64,000 nucleotides of DNA from Siphonodentalium dalli (taxonomy: Eukaryota > Mollusca > Scaphopoda > Gadilida > Siphonodentaliidae), in assembly GCA_032622095.1 (NCBI GenBank), contig CP136069.1, forward strand, positions 11,054,036-11,118,035, in the 5' to 3' direction. The notes under the pieces were generated by a model that was given only the letters and a program-made list of their open reading frames with translations, searched no databases and was not told the origin of the DNA. The translations under genes and the position numbers were made by a program. Below, piece after piece: positions 32,801-43,981 of this stretch; the stretch's first letter is position 1, and each line of letters begins with the position of its first letter.

Positions 32801-33330
32801 TTGTAAAATGGCCCAAACGATCACCGGTAGTCCTACCATTAGCTATACGGAGACCAGCACCCTGGCACGTTGCTAATAAACGTCTGCCAAATGAATTCGT
32901 CTGCTTATCCATACTCGAGCGCGACTCACACGTGTCCATTACATAATCGACGGGCAACGGCATATGTTGGTCCGTGTCAGATATAACATGATCCGGCAAG
33001 TCTGAAGTGCGTGCATTTAAATCTCCACCAAGAATGACGAGTTCACCGTTTGTAAATTTTGATAAAGCCTGTTCGATGTTACCAAAGATATCTTCGTCTC
33101 CATGTTTCGCTTTCCAGAAGCTTGAGTTACTAGGCGGAACATATGCCGATACAAATATAACATTGCAAAATAAATTAATTATTTCTCCGCTAAACTCGAC
33201 TGAGAGAGCTACCTCATTGATAAAATTGTGATTCTTCAGAAAAGGTTTATTAACGGTTTGTCGAAAAAGGTCGGCAAACACACACATCGGTTGCCGTTCA
33301 AATGGCCACATCAACTTTATATAGCAATAT
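29866..33330 (-). mobile_element. 5'-truncated non-LTR retrotransposon (LINE)
   Basis: The coding strand runs from about 33330 down to 29866. It ends, after an AATAAATCATT segment, in a TATC/GATA microsatellite tail (29867-29882) rather than poly-A, as in several LINE clades. The single long frame has endonuclease, reverse transcriptase and a C-terminal Cys/His segment. The first part of the endonuclease and any ORF1 are missing. The clade (CR1/Jockey group in a broad sense) is uncertain. Confidence 0.88.
30030..33314 (-). pseudogene. LINE ORF2: AP-endonuclease plus reverse transcriptase, two stops
   Basis: One continuous frame of about 1095 codons, interrupted only by TAA (31356-31358) and TGA (30468-30470). 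From its start, residues 96-103 read GGDLNART, 180-186 VDYIIIS and 206-209 SDHC, all typical of APE-type endonucleases. The RT follows with GPDQISNELLK, NYRAIALSS, AAFIDFRNAFDTVNR (motif A) and GVRQGYILSPN (motif B). The TAA falls right after LSPN. The frame resumes FKIFIDD and HILFADDLVLLSDS (motif C, FADD). After the TGA the C-terminus has a CVFCCDD...HFLMEC zinc-knuckle-like segment. No frameshift was found. The N-terminal endonuclease strand is missing, so the copy is dead, but the few lesions suggest it is not old. Confidence 0.9.
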
Positions 33331-33334
33331 TACC

Positions 33335-34640
33335 AAGGATGGAACCTAATTTGTCTAGCTAACTTTGTCTGGCTGAAATATTAGTGGGAACATCTAGACC
33401 TTAATAGTTGAAAAGTTTGAGGTAACATTCAGCTGAAAAAATTCAACCCATGATGGGGGTGCGATGGCTGTTCTCGGACTTGGTATTTTCGACCTGTGTA
33501 ATGGATGGGTGTTCATTTGGATATTCCAATGTGGACCAACACTCCCTCGTCCAGGGTCTCCGGGGACACCCAACCTCGATTTTAAAACATATATATAGCA
33601 CCATCGACTTAAAATATACCTAATTCTCAGTACCTTCCATTTATACCCAACTAGGCGGCTGAATTTAGGTAAACATATGACATTTGGTCATAACCAACAT
33701 GCACTACTACATTGGTAAGTTAAGGATCGGGGGACCCCGATTTTTTCAAAAAAATCACTCATGGAATATTCTGTGCGGCACTATTGGCCAAATTAAATTG
33801 TTTAGACCACAAGGTGAACGCAAACTTCTTGAGCACACAAATGCCATTCGGTTCAAATATGTTACATAATGTCATGGTAAATATTTGGGGTCCACTTATT
33901 CTTAACGCAACTTAGTCTGAAATTATCAGTAACTGTTTCAACACGAAATGCCACCACCCCCGACTCACCGCATATCCGTGTACCTTCGCACAAAGATCGT
34001 TTATATATATACGTTTTGAGCCCAAGCCCGACAACTGTAACTCTTTAATTCCATTTCCATTCATAATTCAAATCTAGGCCGCTGACATGGCTATCTCCTT
34101 TCAAATCCATTGAGCGTAAACCATCTCAATGGGTTAACAATTGAGATTCCGTTACCGCATTACAAAGAACATGTACCCAGCTAATCGCACTCACCATTTT
34201 CCGCACGGATAATCGTCGTAAAAATCAATAATGTAGCCTGTGCATTTGTAATCTAATAATGAATTTTCACAAAAATGGTATTATTGCTGTACTATAGAAC
34301 TCTCTTAGCCAGTACTTTATCATTCCGTATTGCGAATTTTTACATATTACAAAGCTGTAGCGTTCGAGTACTACGAAAACATGAACAGATGAAACTTTCA
34401 GGCCCCCTTTTTCTCCACCAAATGCAAAGATTTTCCGGTCAAGTGAATCCCGGTATATAGATGGTTCGCCAAAAAGATCATATAAGTCATTCCATGTCAA
34501 TGTATTTTGCATATAAAGAGTTTTGGGCATATGTTGAGTTTCAATCTACAATGAAATAAATACACTGATAGAAATACAGTCGAATACTATATAACACAAA
34601 ATATGTATTACAAAATTAGTAAATCACAAATTGACGCTGA
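33335..34640. other. Sequence between the LINE and the right TIR-like end
   Basis: Small frames on both strands around 34267-34530 are not recognisable. If the TIR pair is real, this belongs to the interrupted element. Confidence 0.35.
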
Positions 34641-34734
34641 TATTACAAAAATTGTATTCTATAGTATATGCCCCGGGTCGCTTATATATTGATTATAATA
34701 ATGCGATACATTGATGGAAAGAGCTCTTACTTGC

Positions 34735-34905
34735 GGGATGCGATGATATAGCCAACATTATCATGTTACATGTACTTAGCATAATCAACGATATCTCGAA
34801 AAACAATGCTGCGGACACGCGTATCACAGTAGCGATGGCATAGTATGTGTGACAATTTATTATGTTGGAGTTTGGTGACAATTTGTCGTCATAATTAATA
34901 TGCCA
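34735..34905. repeat. Dispersed repeat related to 36150-36300, partly inverted
   Basis: CATTATCATGTTACATGTAC and AGCATAATCAACGATATCTC match 36252-36296 in direct orientation. The adjoining block (GCGATGGCATAGTATGTGTG, ACAATTTATTATG, TTTGGTGACAAT) matches 36177-36240 in reverse complement. Confidence 0.75.
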
Positions 34906-35376
34906 TAGCAAGCCATGTCGCCCTCTGCAAATTCGCACAATGAGTCTACCAAGCTCTACCCGCGACGGTAGATCTCTCAAGGATGTATCTACCTGAATGT
35001 CTTGTCGCTATTGATCTTTACTCAACACGCAGTGTTATATTTTGCATGCTAACACACAAGTCAACTTGATAACTTAATTAATAACCCATTTTTTCAACAG
35101 CCATGATTGTTCTTACTAAGAACAAATCGCCCGTGTAATTTCTCAGCAAATGTAAGTGAGTCAAACCTTGTGCGTAGAACTAAGCGTCGCAAAATAAAAA
35201 AAACGTTATTGGGGAACTGTCTTAATACTCATGAAATTAATATAAGTAGATAAACATGCATGCATTGAGATCATATACAAAAACGTACCAAATGCATGAT
35301 ATGTGAGTCAATGAGGAATTGCCACCAGGCCACGGTCGAACATAATTATGTACGATCGATCGTGCAATTATATAAT

Positions 35377-36034
35377 ACTAGCCGATGAGCCCGACGTTGT
35401 CCGGGCTATTCAAAACCAGCCCGACGTTGTCCGGGCTATTCAAAAACCAAATTTCAAGTCGATAGCTCTACCCGTTTCCAAGATCTGGTCTGCGCATGCG
35501 CGAAGCTTGCGTCCCACGGGCTCGGCGACCCGATACAATTCGTATCCGGGGCAAGATACATTCACATACCAAATTTCAAGTCGATAGCTCCACCGTTTCC
35601 CAGATATCGTCTGCGCATGCGCGAAGCTGGCGTCGTACGGGCTCGGCGACCCGATAAATTTCGTATCCGGGCAAGATACATTCACATACCAAATTTCAAG
35701 TCGATAGCTCCACCCGTTTGCGAGATCTCGTCTGCGCATGCGTGAAGCTGGCATCACACGGGCTCGGCGACCCGATAAAATTCGTATCCGGGGCAAGATA
35801 CATTCACATAGCAAATTTCAAGTCGATAGCTCCACCTGTTTCCGAGATCTCGTCTGCGCATGTGCGAAGCGGGCGCCGCACGGGCTCGCCAATACGACAA
35901 CGTCCACCGCCTGGTCAAACTACACACACGTACCAAGTTTCGTCCCGATCGGTCGAGAATCGTAGATTTGTATCAATGACATACAGACAGACAGACAGAC
36001 AGACATACAGACAGAGGTATATATATGAGATATC
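35377..36034. repeat. Tandem 120-bp unit array with GACA tail, copy 1
   Basis: Starts ACTAGCCGATGAGCCCGACG, then about four units of 120 bp. Each has TTTCAAGTCGATAGCTC, CTGCGCATGCGCGAAGC, CACGGGCTCGGCGACCCGAT and GGGCAAGATACATTCACATA. It ends with CGTCCCGATCGGTCGAGAAT and a (GACA)n run. The 5' motif, internal tandem units and microsatellite tail suggest a non-autonomous retroelement or satellite-like element. Most units match the NRF1 consensus YGCGCAYGCGCR. Confidence 0.8.
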
Positions 36035-36149
36035 GTAGCGAATATAATTTAGCAAAACGTAATGATTAGAGATCAACCTTGGTGAAACGTAATGGGTTAA
36101 TTGGTCCAGTCGACTCATTGTGCGGAAACTCAGCGGTCAACATGGCTAG

Positions 36150-36300
36150 CTATGGCACCTAATTATGATGGACCGATTGTCACCAAACTTCACCATAATA
36201 AATTGTCACACCTACTATGCCATCGCTAATGTGGTTCGTTTGTCCGCAGCCATTATCACGTTACATGTACATAGCATAATCAACGAAATCTCGAAAAATG
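36150..36300. repeat. Dispersed repeat, rearranged counterpart of 34735-34905
   Basis: Contains the same two blocks as 34735-34905 with one block inverted. It lies about 310 bp upstream of the gene 2 TATA box. Confidence 0.7.
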
Positions 36301-36612
36301 TAAACAATGAGTGAAGTTTGTGGGATTTTCCGGGTATGTATATACTGCATGAAATATGTTTGTAAAGTATAGAACCCTGCGGCTTCATGCGCGCATACCT
36401 ATGTATAGGCCTATTATGTCGATCGCAGTTATAAACATTGCCTTATTTGGAAACATGAATATCTATGAGATTTCGCAAACTAATTTCGAGTATTCATTAG
36501 AATGAGTCTGGGCGACTTAGACTGTACCCGCGGTCATACGTCAGATTTGATTTAACTTCCGGAGTCCTTTCTCGGAAAAATCTATTTCGCAAAACCGGTC
36601 TTCGCACCAAGA

Positions 36613-36619
36613 TATAAAA
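36613..36619 (+). promoter_or_regulatory. Putative TATA box of gene 2
   Basis: TATAAAA within GATATAAAACGC lies 84 bp upstream of the gene 2 start codon. Transcription would begin about 30 bp downstream, near 36643, giving a 5' UTR of roughly 50 bases with no upstream ATG. Position and sequence fit a focused animal promoter; no experimental support. Confidence 0.6.
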
Positions 36620-36696
36620 CGCAGCTCTGTAAGAGACATAACCATTCATCTCAATACTAAGGTATCGTGATCAGAAGATAGACGGACAAATAAAAA

Positions 36697-36748
36697 ATGA
36701 ATTTGCTCGGATTCGTCACCGTGACTGCAGCCGTCTCTCTAACAATCG
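36697..36748 (+). CDS. Secreted Cys-rich protein, exon 1 (signal peptide)
   Basis: AAAAAATG opens a 17-residue signal-peptide-like sequence, MNLLGFVTVTAAVSLTI, then a split codon. The donor ATCG|GTAAGT after 36748 is strong and in phase 1. The hydrophobic core with small residues near the end fits cleavage close to the exon junction, so the mature chain would start near the Asp-Cys of exon 2. The exon is joined to 45114 by phase and by the logic of a signal-peptide exon followed by Cys-rich exons; the intron is 8.4 kb. The protein's role is unknown. Confidence 0.75.
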
Positions 36749-37290
36749 GTAAGTACATGAATGCATTAACCCATTTTCTAAATGGATCCTATATAGCTCA
36801 CAAAGTTACATGTAAAACGTGCGAAATTCGAAGTGTCTATATTTACGGCGCCGTATAATAGATATAGTCACAGATATTAAATTTACGCCGTAGTGCAGGG
36901 GGGAGGGGGTGAAAAAAAAATCCGGTGGGTGGGTGGTCAAAGCCACCAACAAGCATTTTTTCCGCAACTAAAAAAAAAATTTCCTGCTTGTTTTTTTAGT
37001 GTTTTGGCAATGAGTTGGGCTTCAAAACCACTTTGAATGAGAGAAATAATGTAATTCTAACTGGTAAACTGACTGCAGGCAGTTATCGTGCTGTATTTTG
37101 TTGCAAATTTTGAAATCCAATATGGCCGCTGGCAGCAATTTTTTTTTGGCCGAATGACCTCAAAATGACTCATTCCTATTTACATGTCCATGTTAACTTC
37201 CATTATAAATAGTATGCACAGAAATTCATATACAGCTGTTTACAGTGAATTTCCCCCCGCAAATCTCTGTTTTAGTGTTAAAGGGGGGGG
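36749..37290. other. Gene 2 intron 1, first part
   Basis: Low-complexity G and A runs (36898-36922, 36967-36980) and nothing else recognised. Confidence 0.4.
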
Positions 37291-38142
37291 GTGGGTGTCA
37301 AATTTCAAGTTGATAGCTCTACCCGTTTCCGAGATCTGGTCTGCGCATGCGCGAAGCTGGCGTCACACGGGCTCGGAGACCCGATAAAATTCGTATCCGG
37401 GGCAAGATACATTCACATACCAAATTTTCAAGTCGATAGTTCCCCACGTTTCCGAGATCTCTTGTCTGCGCATGCGCGAAGATGGCGTCGCACGGGCTCG
37501 GAGACCCGATAATATTCGTATCCGGGGCAAGATACATTCACATACCAAATTTCAAGTCGATAGCTCCACCCGTTTCGAGATCTCGTCTGCGCATGCGCGA
37601 AGCTGGCGTCGCACGGGCTCGGCGACCCGATAAAATTCGTATCCGGGGCAAGATACATTGACATAGCAAATTTCAAGTCGATAGCTCCACCCGTTTCCGA
37701 GATCTCGTCTGCGCATGCGCGAAGCGGGCCCCGCACGGGCTCGCCAATACGACAACGTCCACCGCCTGGTCAAACTACACACACGTACCAAGTTTCGTCC
37801 CGATCGGTCGAGAATCGTAGATTTGTATAAATGACAAACAGACAGACAGACAGACAGTCTGCGCATGCGCGAAGCTGGTGTCGCACGGGCTCGGCGACCC
37901 GATAAAGTTCGCATCCGGGGCAAGATACATTCACATAGCAAATTTCAAGTCGATAGCTCCACCCGTTTCCGAGATCTCGTCTGCGCATGCGCGAAGCGGG
38001 CCCCGCACGGGCTCGCCAATACGACAACGACGACCGCCTGGTCAAACTAGACTCACGTACCAAGTTTCGTCCCGATCGGTCAATAATCGTAGATTTGTAT
38101 TAATGACAGACAGACAGACAGACAGACAGACAAGCATACATA
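37291..38142. repeat. Tandem 120-bp unit array with GACA tail, copy 2 (composite)
   Basis: Same unit family as 35377-36034. Three to four units run to a (GACA)n tail at about 37840-37857. A further unit with its own tail follows at 37858-38142, as if two elements were joined at the GACA run. The CTGCGCATGCGCGAAG motif is intact in all units. Confidence 0.8.
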
Positions 38143-38171
38143 CAGACAGAGGTCTTCAAAATATATAATAG

Positions 38172-38466
38172 ACTAGCCGATGAGCCCGACGTTGTCCGGG
38201 CTATTCAAAAACCAAATTTCAAGTCGATAGCTCTACCCAGCCCGAAATTTCAAGTCGATAGCTCCACCCGTTTCCGAGATCTCGTCTGCGCATGCGCGAA
38301 GCGGGCGCCGCATGGGCTCGCCAATACGACAACGTTTACCGCCTGGTCAAACTACACACACGTACCAAGTTTCGTCCCGATCGGTCGAGAATCGTAGATT
38401 TGTATTAATGACAGACAGACAGACAAACAAACAAACAAACAAACAAACATACATACAGACAGAGGT
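38172..38466. repeat. Tandem 120-bp unit family, copy 3 (short)
   Basis: Begins again with ACTAGCCGATGAGCCCGACG, has an internal deletion leaving one complete unit, and ends in GACA/AACA repeats (38412-38462). The repeated 5' start shows this is the element's true left end. Confidence 0.78.
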
Positions 38467-38503
38467 CTTCAAAATATATATGAGATATATAATTCAATGT
38501 TTT

Positions 38504-38946
38504 AAAGGTACTAAATCCAATTTAACGCTCCTAAATTACTATTTCTTTGGCTTCGAGGGGGGGGGGGGGTAAAACTATTTGATTCGAGTCGAGGAACACA
38601 CCCATCAAAGCTCAGAGTGATCAGATATCGATTTTTGAAGTTTGTTATTTCAATTATTTGTGACCCAGAAATTCGCCGTCAAAAGTGCGGATGAAGATGG
38701 ATAAAAGTGGTAATACGGTCAAATTTCGTGAATATTCAAGTGATAAAACGGCTATATATCGTTGAACAAAATGTTGATAAATAATACGTTTTGGGACATT
38801 TGATACCATGGTTTACAGTCACTGTGGTTAGCATTAATTTGTTGCAATTAATCGATTATGATAACTAAAGGGTATTTTGAAGAAATGTTGTTGTTGTTGT
38901 ATCTTGATGGTATGGGGACCCTCTGTTCGGACGGAGTACCTTTACG
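38504..38946. mobile_element. Dispersed TIR element, second copy
   Basis: TTTAAAGGTACTAAATCCAA at the left and GGACGGAGTACCTTTACG near the right end form imperfect inverted termini. The body matches 3848-4280 in reverse orientation, including the poly-G tract (here at 38557-38571) and AGTGATCAGATATCGATTTT. Confidence 0.68.
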
Positions 38947-39330
38947 TTTCATTTTGATATTCTATTCTTATTCATTTCACTTTTTATATAACTCAATGTT
39001 CTAATGATGTTCTTGCTATTTCAGACTTATTGTTATTAATCGTGGTTTGAAATTTTCATACGACGTGCAATGTTAACAAACACATTAATATATCGTTCAC
39101 AAAACAATACAACTAACAAGTAACAATTATAGAATTAGCATTTTTGGGAATTAACACATATTAAATAAGAGATATAAATTACAAACTAAAATTCTAAATT
39201 GAAATAACAAAAAAATTAAAGAAGAATTAAAACGATGTAATAATATAATTATAACCATTTTAACGCACATGCCCCCGCATGGGGAAAATACCAGATATAA
39301 CAATATATACTATACAAGTGACAAGATTAA

Positions 39331-39690
39331 CCCTTTACCCAACAAGCCGGCCAAAGGCGGCCAAATAAAGCTGCAACAGCCTAAATTATCTTGGGTCTGT
39401 CTCAATAAAACCATACAAATATGGATATCATTGGAACCGGCTCATTGACCACATTGTGATGGTTACAGTTATGCCCTGTGCCAATGCATTCTCTTATATA
39501 GAGAATGCATTGGCCAAAAAAAAATCTTTTTTTAACACTTTTTACCATTTTTTCTTACATTCTTTAACAATTTTATAATTTTTAATGTGTTAAGCCAATG
39601 CATTCTCTTATATATATGCGAGGCGACCTATGGTCGACTCGCATATATAAGAGAATGCATTGGCACAGGGCCGTTCTGTTGGGTAAAGGG
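39331..39690. mobile_element. Family A MITE, complete ends, deleted left hairpin
   Basis: Termini CCCTTTACCCAACA and TGTTGGGTAAAGGG with TTAA at 39327-39330 and 39691-39694. The left hairpin (39481-39513) has lost its whole loop side, leaving only the outer arms. The right hairpin (39595-39663) is complete. Same deletion style as 24785-24827. Confidence 0.88.
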
Positions 39691-40330
39691 TTAACAAGTC
39701 CGATGTTGGGAAAAACACACCATCTGTATCACATTCCTCATAGATTCTCAAAATAATTCGCTCTGTCACATGCAATATATTTCAATGTTTCCTATTGGCC
39801 ATGAAATTTTCTTTCTTTTTATGTATATAATTCTCTAGTATAAAGGGAAGTCGAGATATCGTATCGAAAATTAGCGAAACCTACCGAAAAACGGTGGTTC
39901 GTAAGTTTGGGTGTCCGGTTAATAGTTATTATATATATAGAATATACGGATAGTATGTCTGAAAAACAAATTTGCAACAACCTTGGCGAGTGGGGTAGGC
40001 CGGCAATCTCATAAGCCCACAATGGACATACATGTATACCCGTTATTCCGTTTCAAATAGATTTCATCCTCGAGGTCACAGAAATAGTAACCAGCCCTGT
40101 TTATACCACAATCATTATACACACTTGTAATGCCATAAAACGCAACGAGAGCCCCATTATTGTTACTCCCACATGAGCCCCTTATGTACATGTAACTCGC
40201 TCAAGTTCACGCGCATGGCGTAGTAATTTTAATCACTTTTGAATTTGTTTCAAATGGATTTGAATTGCCGAAAAATGATTGGATAGCATCAAAATGTATA
40301 TTTTATTACATAAAATGAACTACATGTATA

Positions 40331-40810
40331 ACCAGGTCAGGCACATCCTGAATTCCACTATTATAGTGGTATTTTACCATTACCGTTTTGTTAATTTGAT
40401 AAAAGAGGGATAATCCAAAAATCATATTCCTCACAAATATTATTCAAGATCAGGTCGCACTTATTCGGTATCATACATATAGTTTGTCCAGGAGAATGAT
40501 TTATCATGAATTAGCATGCACTTAGTTGAAATATTGTTTTGAAGGAGTGATTGTGTCATCCTGCTATTGTCATTCAGAACGGGATATATTAGTAATATTA
40601 TAATATTATTGAATATCAAAGCTGGCGCAAAAGATCGCACAAACGAATTTTGTCGGAAGACTGTTCATTCGCTGCGATATTGTTAAGAGTGACATTGGGC
40701 TGTTCACTGGTATGCGCCGTCTTCTATTCCCGACGCAGATAAAGGAAATATGAATATGTTATAGTCAAATATCACTATAATAGTGGAATTCAGGATGTGC
40801 CTGACCTGAT
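40331..40810. mobile_element. Family E TIR element, 480 bp
   Basis: ACCAGGTCAGGCACATCCTG at the left and CAGGATGTGCCTGACCTGAT at the right, each adjoining CCACTATTATAGTGG-type palindromes. This copy has no nested MITE and shows the uninterrupted interior (GTCATTCAGAACGGGATATA) matching the insertion site at 15263. Confidence 0.85.
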
Positions 40811-41212
40811 AACAGATGACACACCAACTATTACAATGATTGAACTTCAACTTCACTATTTTGGCTAACTAAACTATTTTGACCTCTGCGGTAAGGTCGC
40901 GAAAGGTCAAGCTGTTTGCAGTTAATTTCTACTATGTGTATATATACTATTTCATTGAAAAAGACACGGCGATCTAAATATTATTATGGGTATACCGTGC
41001 TATACACAGTTAGTGACGAATAGAGCAAATATTTATCCGACCGAGGTTCACATTGAGTAAAACGCACAATCGTGGTATATACAAGGATATAGATGTTTAT
41101 CAGCCAGTTGAAATCCCCGGAAGGTGCAATTAGAAATTTGAAGATTATAAACTGCGCTAAGTCATTTTCTATATCACTAATTATGGCGTGTCCACATGTA
41201 CCTGCAAGAAAA

Positions 41213-41267
41213 TATCTGCAAGAAAATATCAGGTACAATTGTATTGCACCCTGATATTTTCTTGCAT
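41213..41267. repeat. Inverted repeat around a short loop
   Basis: TGCAAGAAAATATCAGGTAC is followed by its near complement (CCCTGATATTTTCTTGCA) about 10 bases later; the left arm is itself partly repeated in tandem. Confidence 0.75.
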
Positions 41268-41654
41268 CAATGATTAAGCCCGTGAGAATGCGGCGGTTTA
41301 GATGGCGTTGATTGAGCTCAATCAGAACAGCATTATCGTGCTGGTTCTAGTGAATTGCGTCCGGTAAACAACCTATAGTCCATATTGGCAATTCATAACG
41401 TGACATTTCCAACAGTTGACATGCATTACCGTTGAGTCGGTGGGATGAGGCATGCACCCACCGACCTGTAGCCACGTTGCTGCTCTCATGCATAAATACC
41501 TTCAAAATAATGAGAAAGTGTTCAGGTTATTTTGGAATAGGTACACGCCTATGCTATAATTTTATAGTACATGCATATGTGGGGTGACAAAAGTTATTAT
41601 TTTTTTTTGTGGCAAAAGTTATTATTTTGTTTGTGGCAAATCGAATGAAAACAC

Positions 41655-41820
41655 CCCATTGAGACCAAATATGAAGTTTTCTAGAATTGTGGATTTGGAT
41701 TGGTTCGTGGGGCCGTTTTGTGTCAAATCGAACGACCACATACATCCACATTGAAACCCCATATGATGTTTTCTAGAGTTGTGGCTTTGGCTTGGTTCGT
41801 GGGGCTGTGGTGTATATTAC
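41655..41820. repeat. Degenerate tandem duplication, about 90-bp period
   Basis: ATGAAGTTTTCTAGAATTGT ... TTGGTTCGTGGGGCCGT and ATGATGTTTTCTAGAGTTGT ... TTGGTTCGTGGGGCTGT are diverged copies. Confidence 0.7.
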
Positions 41821-42134
41821 GTTACTAAACATAAAACATACAGTGGTGCATGTGGGGACATGGGAACTATGGTCAAAGTGTTCACCAGTTGGAAATTTCA
41901 TATCTCAAACAATGGTTTGAAATTGTTCTGGTAGTCTGAATTTCCAACCAGTAATGTATGTGGAATTTGTTGTTTTAGACCAACATTTGAATTTCTTCCT
42001 AACTTTGGTCAAAATAAGGGGTTTTGCAACCAACCTAGAATGCGCGCGAAATTAAATAAGGAAATGACGCAATATCGTGACTACTAATTTTCTGCTAATT
42101 TGTTACTATGGGGCAGTACAGCTATAATCGGTAT

Positions 42135-42686
42135 CCATCATGTCTGGCAATTCACAATTATAGCTACTATAGCTATATGTAGCTATTGTAGCTACATTTG
42201 ACTATCGTAAAACAATAGTTCACCAATTTGCATGGCACATAAACATTACCGTGAGCTGTTGCAACTAAGGGTGAGGGGTATTATTTTGTAGCAACTTATG
42301 AAACCACTGCCGGTGTCATTTCGGTTGCACCAGCTTGCGGAATACCCGACGAGCACAGTGAAGCACGTGTATCTGTTTAGAAATATGTTATGCTATGTAA
42401 TATGGGACTCGCATCCATCGATATATGATCTACTATTCTTGTATTTAGTACACTTATCAGGAACAAGTAACTATGTTGGACTATTCTGTTAATTATATAC
42501 ATGGAAATGGCAAACTATATTAACATACTAAGAATAATCAAATCAATTTATTGTATATTTCAAAGATTGTTTGTTGGATTGAGTTATCTTTCTTCAACCA
42601 GATTCACCCATCACCAATAGCCATATGTAGCTACAATAGCTACATGAGGCTATTATAGCTATATTTGGGAATTGCCAGACCTGTCC
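42135..42686. mobile_element. TIR element with GTAGCTAC-rich inverted ends
   Basis: The left end TGTCTGGCAATTC (42141) is followed by ATAGCTACTATAGCTATATG and TAGCTATTGTAGCTACA. The right side at about 42615-42686 is the reverse complement, ending GAATTGCCAGACCTGTCCA. Inverted ends are about 70 bp and imperfect. No transposase. Confidence 0.75.
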
Positions 42687-42963
42687 ATTGTGTATATTTT
42701 CATGCATTATAATACCCATTTTAGCGTACATTGGTTTGGCTGGCATTTAATGATAATTGTTGCTAAATCCTAACCTAATAATAAGAATTGAAGTTATAAT
42801 AGAAATTAATGGACCCAATGGACATTCGTATTGCTCAATTGCAGCACAATTAAAGTGGCATTCGTGGATATAATTATGTGAAATAAGCCCAACATGGACC
42901 AAAACGTTCAACGAAATATGAGTTCCATGTGAACTTATTTCAATTCAATGAAACCAACAAGTG

Positions 42964-43395
42964 TGCAAGCCTGCAAATAGCGTGTCTGTCATTTGCAGAA
43001 TGGGGTCCCCAGAGGGTGAATTTAGTGACGCTACCCCGCATAGCGGGCTAGCATCACTAAATTCACCCTCTGGGGACCCCATTCTGTTTAGGCCTTCAAC
43101 TGCTATGGCAAACCTAGGATCAGATTGAAGTTCCCCAGTTGAAGTTAGTGGTGTTCACCCATTGGGCACCTCAATTATTAATTTTATCTTCTGCAAATCA
43201 GGGGATATAGAAACTTCCTAGCAGGGAAATGTAGCTAAAACAATGTTAATTTGACACGATAGATACTTTCCAGAAGATTAGGCCTAAGCAGAATGAGGTC
43301 AGAGGGTGAATTTGGTGATGCTAGCCCGCTATGCGGGATAGCATCACTAAATTCACCCTCTGGGGACCTCATTCTGCAAATTACAAACCTCAATC
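42964..43395. mobile_element. Hairpin family II, paired copy
   Basis: Hairpins at 42996-43086 and 43288-43376 share arms AGGGTGAATTTAGTGATGCT and complement around CCCGCATAGCGGG. They are flanked outside by inverted ATTTGCAGAATG / CATTCTGCAAAT and inside by inverted TAGGCCT-type sequence. About 200 bp of single sequence separates them. The layout parallels the unrelated 67-bp hairpin family. Confidence 0.82.
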
Positions 43396-43856
43396 TACTT
43401 ACCAGATGTACGCTCTTTATAATTTGGTTTTCACTGCGACCGCGTCATAAAACGGAATAACGGGTTTAAGTCCACTTAGGGCTAATTTCAGAATCAACTG
43501 AGTCCAATATCAACCTATATGCACGTTTAGGTCCAACTTGAACCTATCCGCATGAGGTTATGATATTTACCAAATCCAAAAAAATAACATTATTTACAGA
43601 TGACAATATAACCATAATACACGTGTTAATATATGGAAACGAGAATCAGACAACAGACCCTAGGGCTTATATGAAGTCTTATACTCTTTGGCTACATGCC
43701 CCGCCCCCCCCAAATAACTGAATAAGGGGTATAGCTCAGAAGGAATGGTTGGAATTAAAGGTTTTCGGAGAATTGGAGATAAATAACAGAAATTGAGTTG
43801 GGGATGGAAAAAAGGAATAAGATTGTGTTACGGATAGCAGGAGGCAGAGATAGAGA

Positions 43857-43865
<9 letters not shown>

Positions 43866-43907
<42 letters not shown>
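43866..43907. repeat. (GA)n microsatellite
   Basis: About 20 uninterrupted AG dinucleotides. Confidence 0.95.
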
Positions 43908-43908
<1 letters not shown>

Positions 43909-43981
43909 GAAGGAAAAATAGAGACACGAGGGGGACAGATGAAGTCGTGAGATAATGACAAATGTTGATTTGTCTGGTTAA

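Larger units (their letters stand above)
29463..34680. mobile_element. Possible 5.2-kb TIR element split by a LINE
   Basis: Near 29463 the sequence GACCCCGGGGGCCTATACTA continues TAGAATACAATTTGTGTAAT. Its close inverted counterpart ends at 34679 (TATAGTATATGCCCCGGGTC, preceded by ATTACAAAAATTGTATTC). Roughly 38 bp pair with few differences. About 3.5 kb of the interval is the LINE, leaving about 1.7 kb of element. No transposase was found, and the pair could instead be two separate solo termini. Confidence 0.45.
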
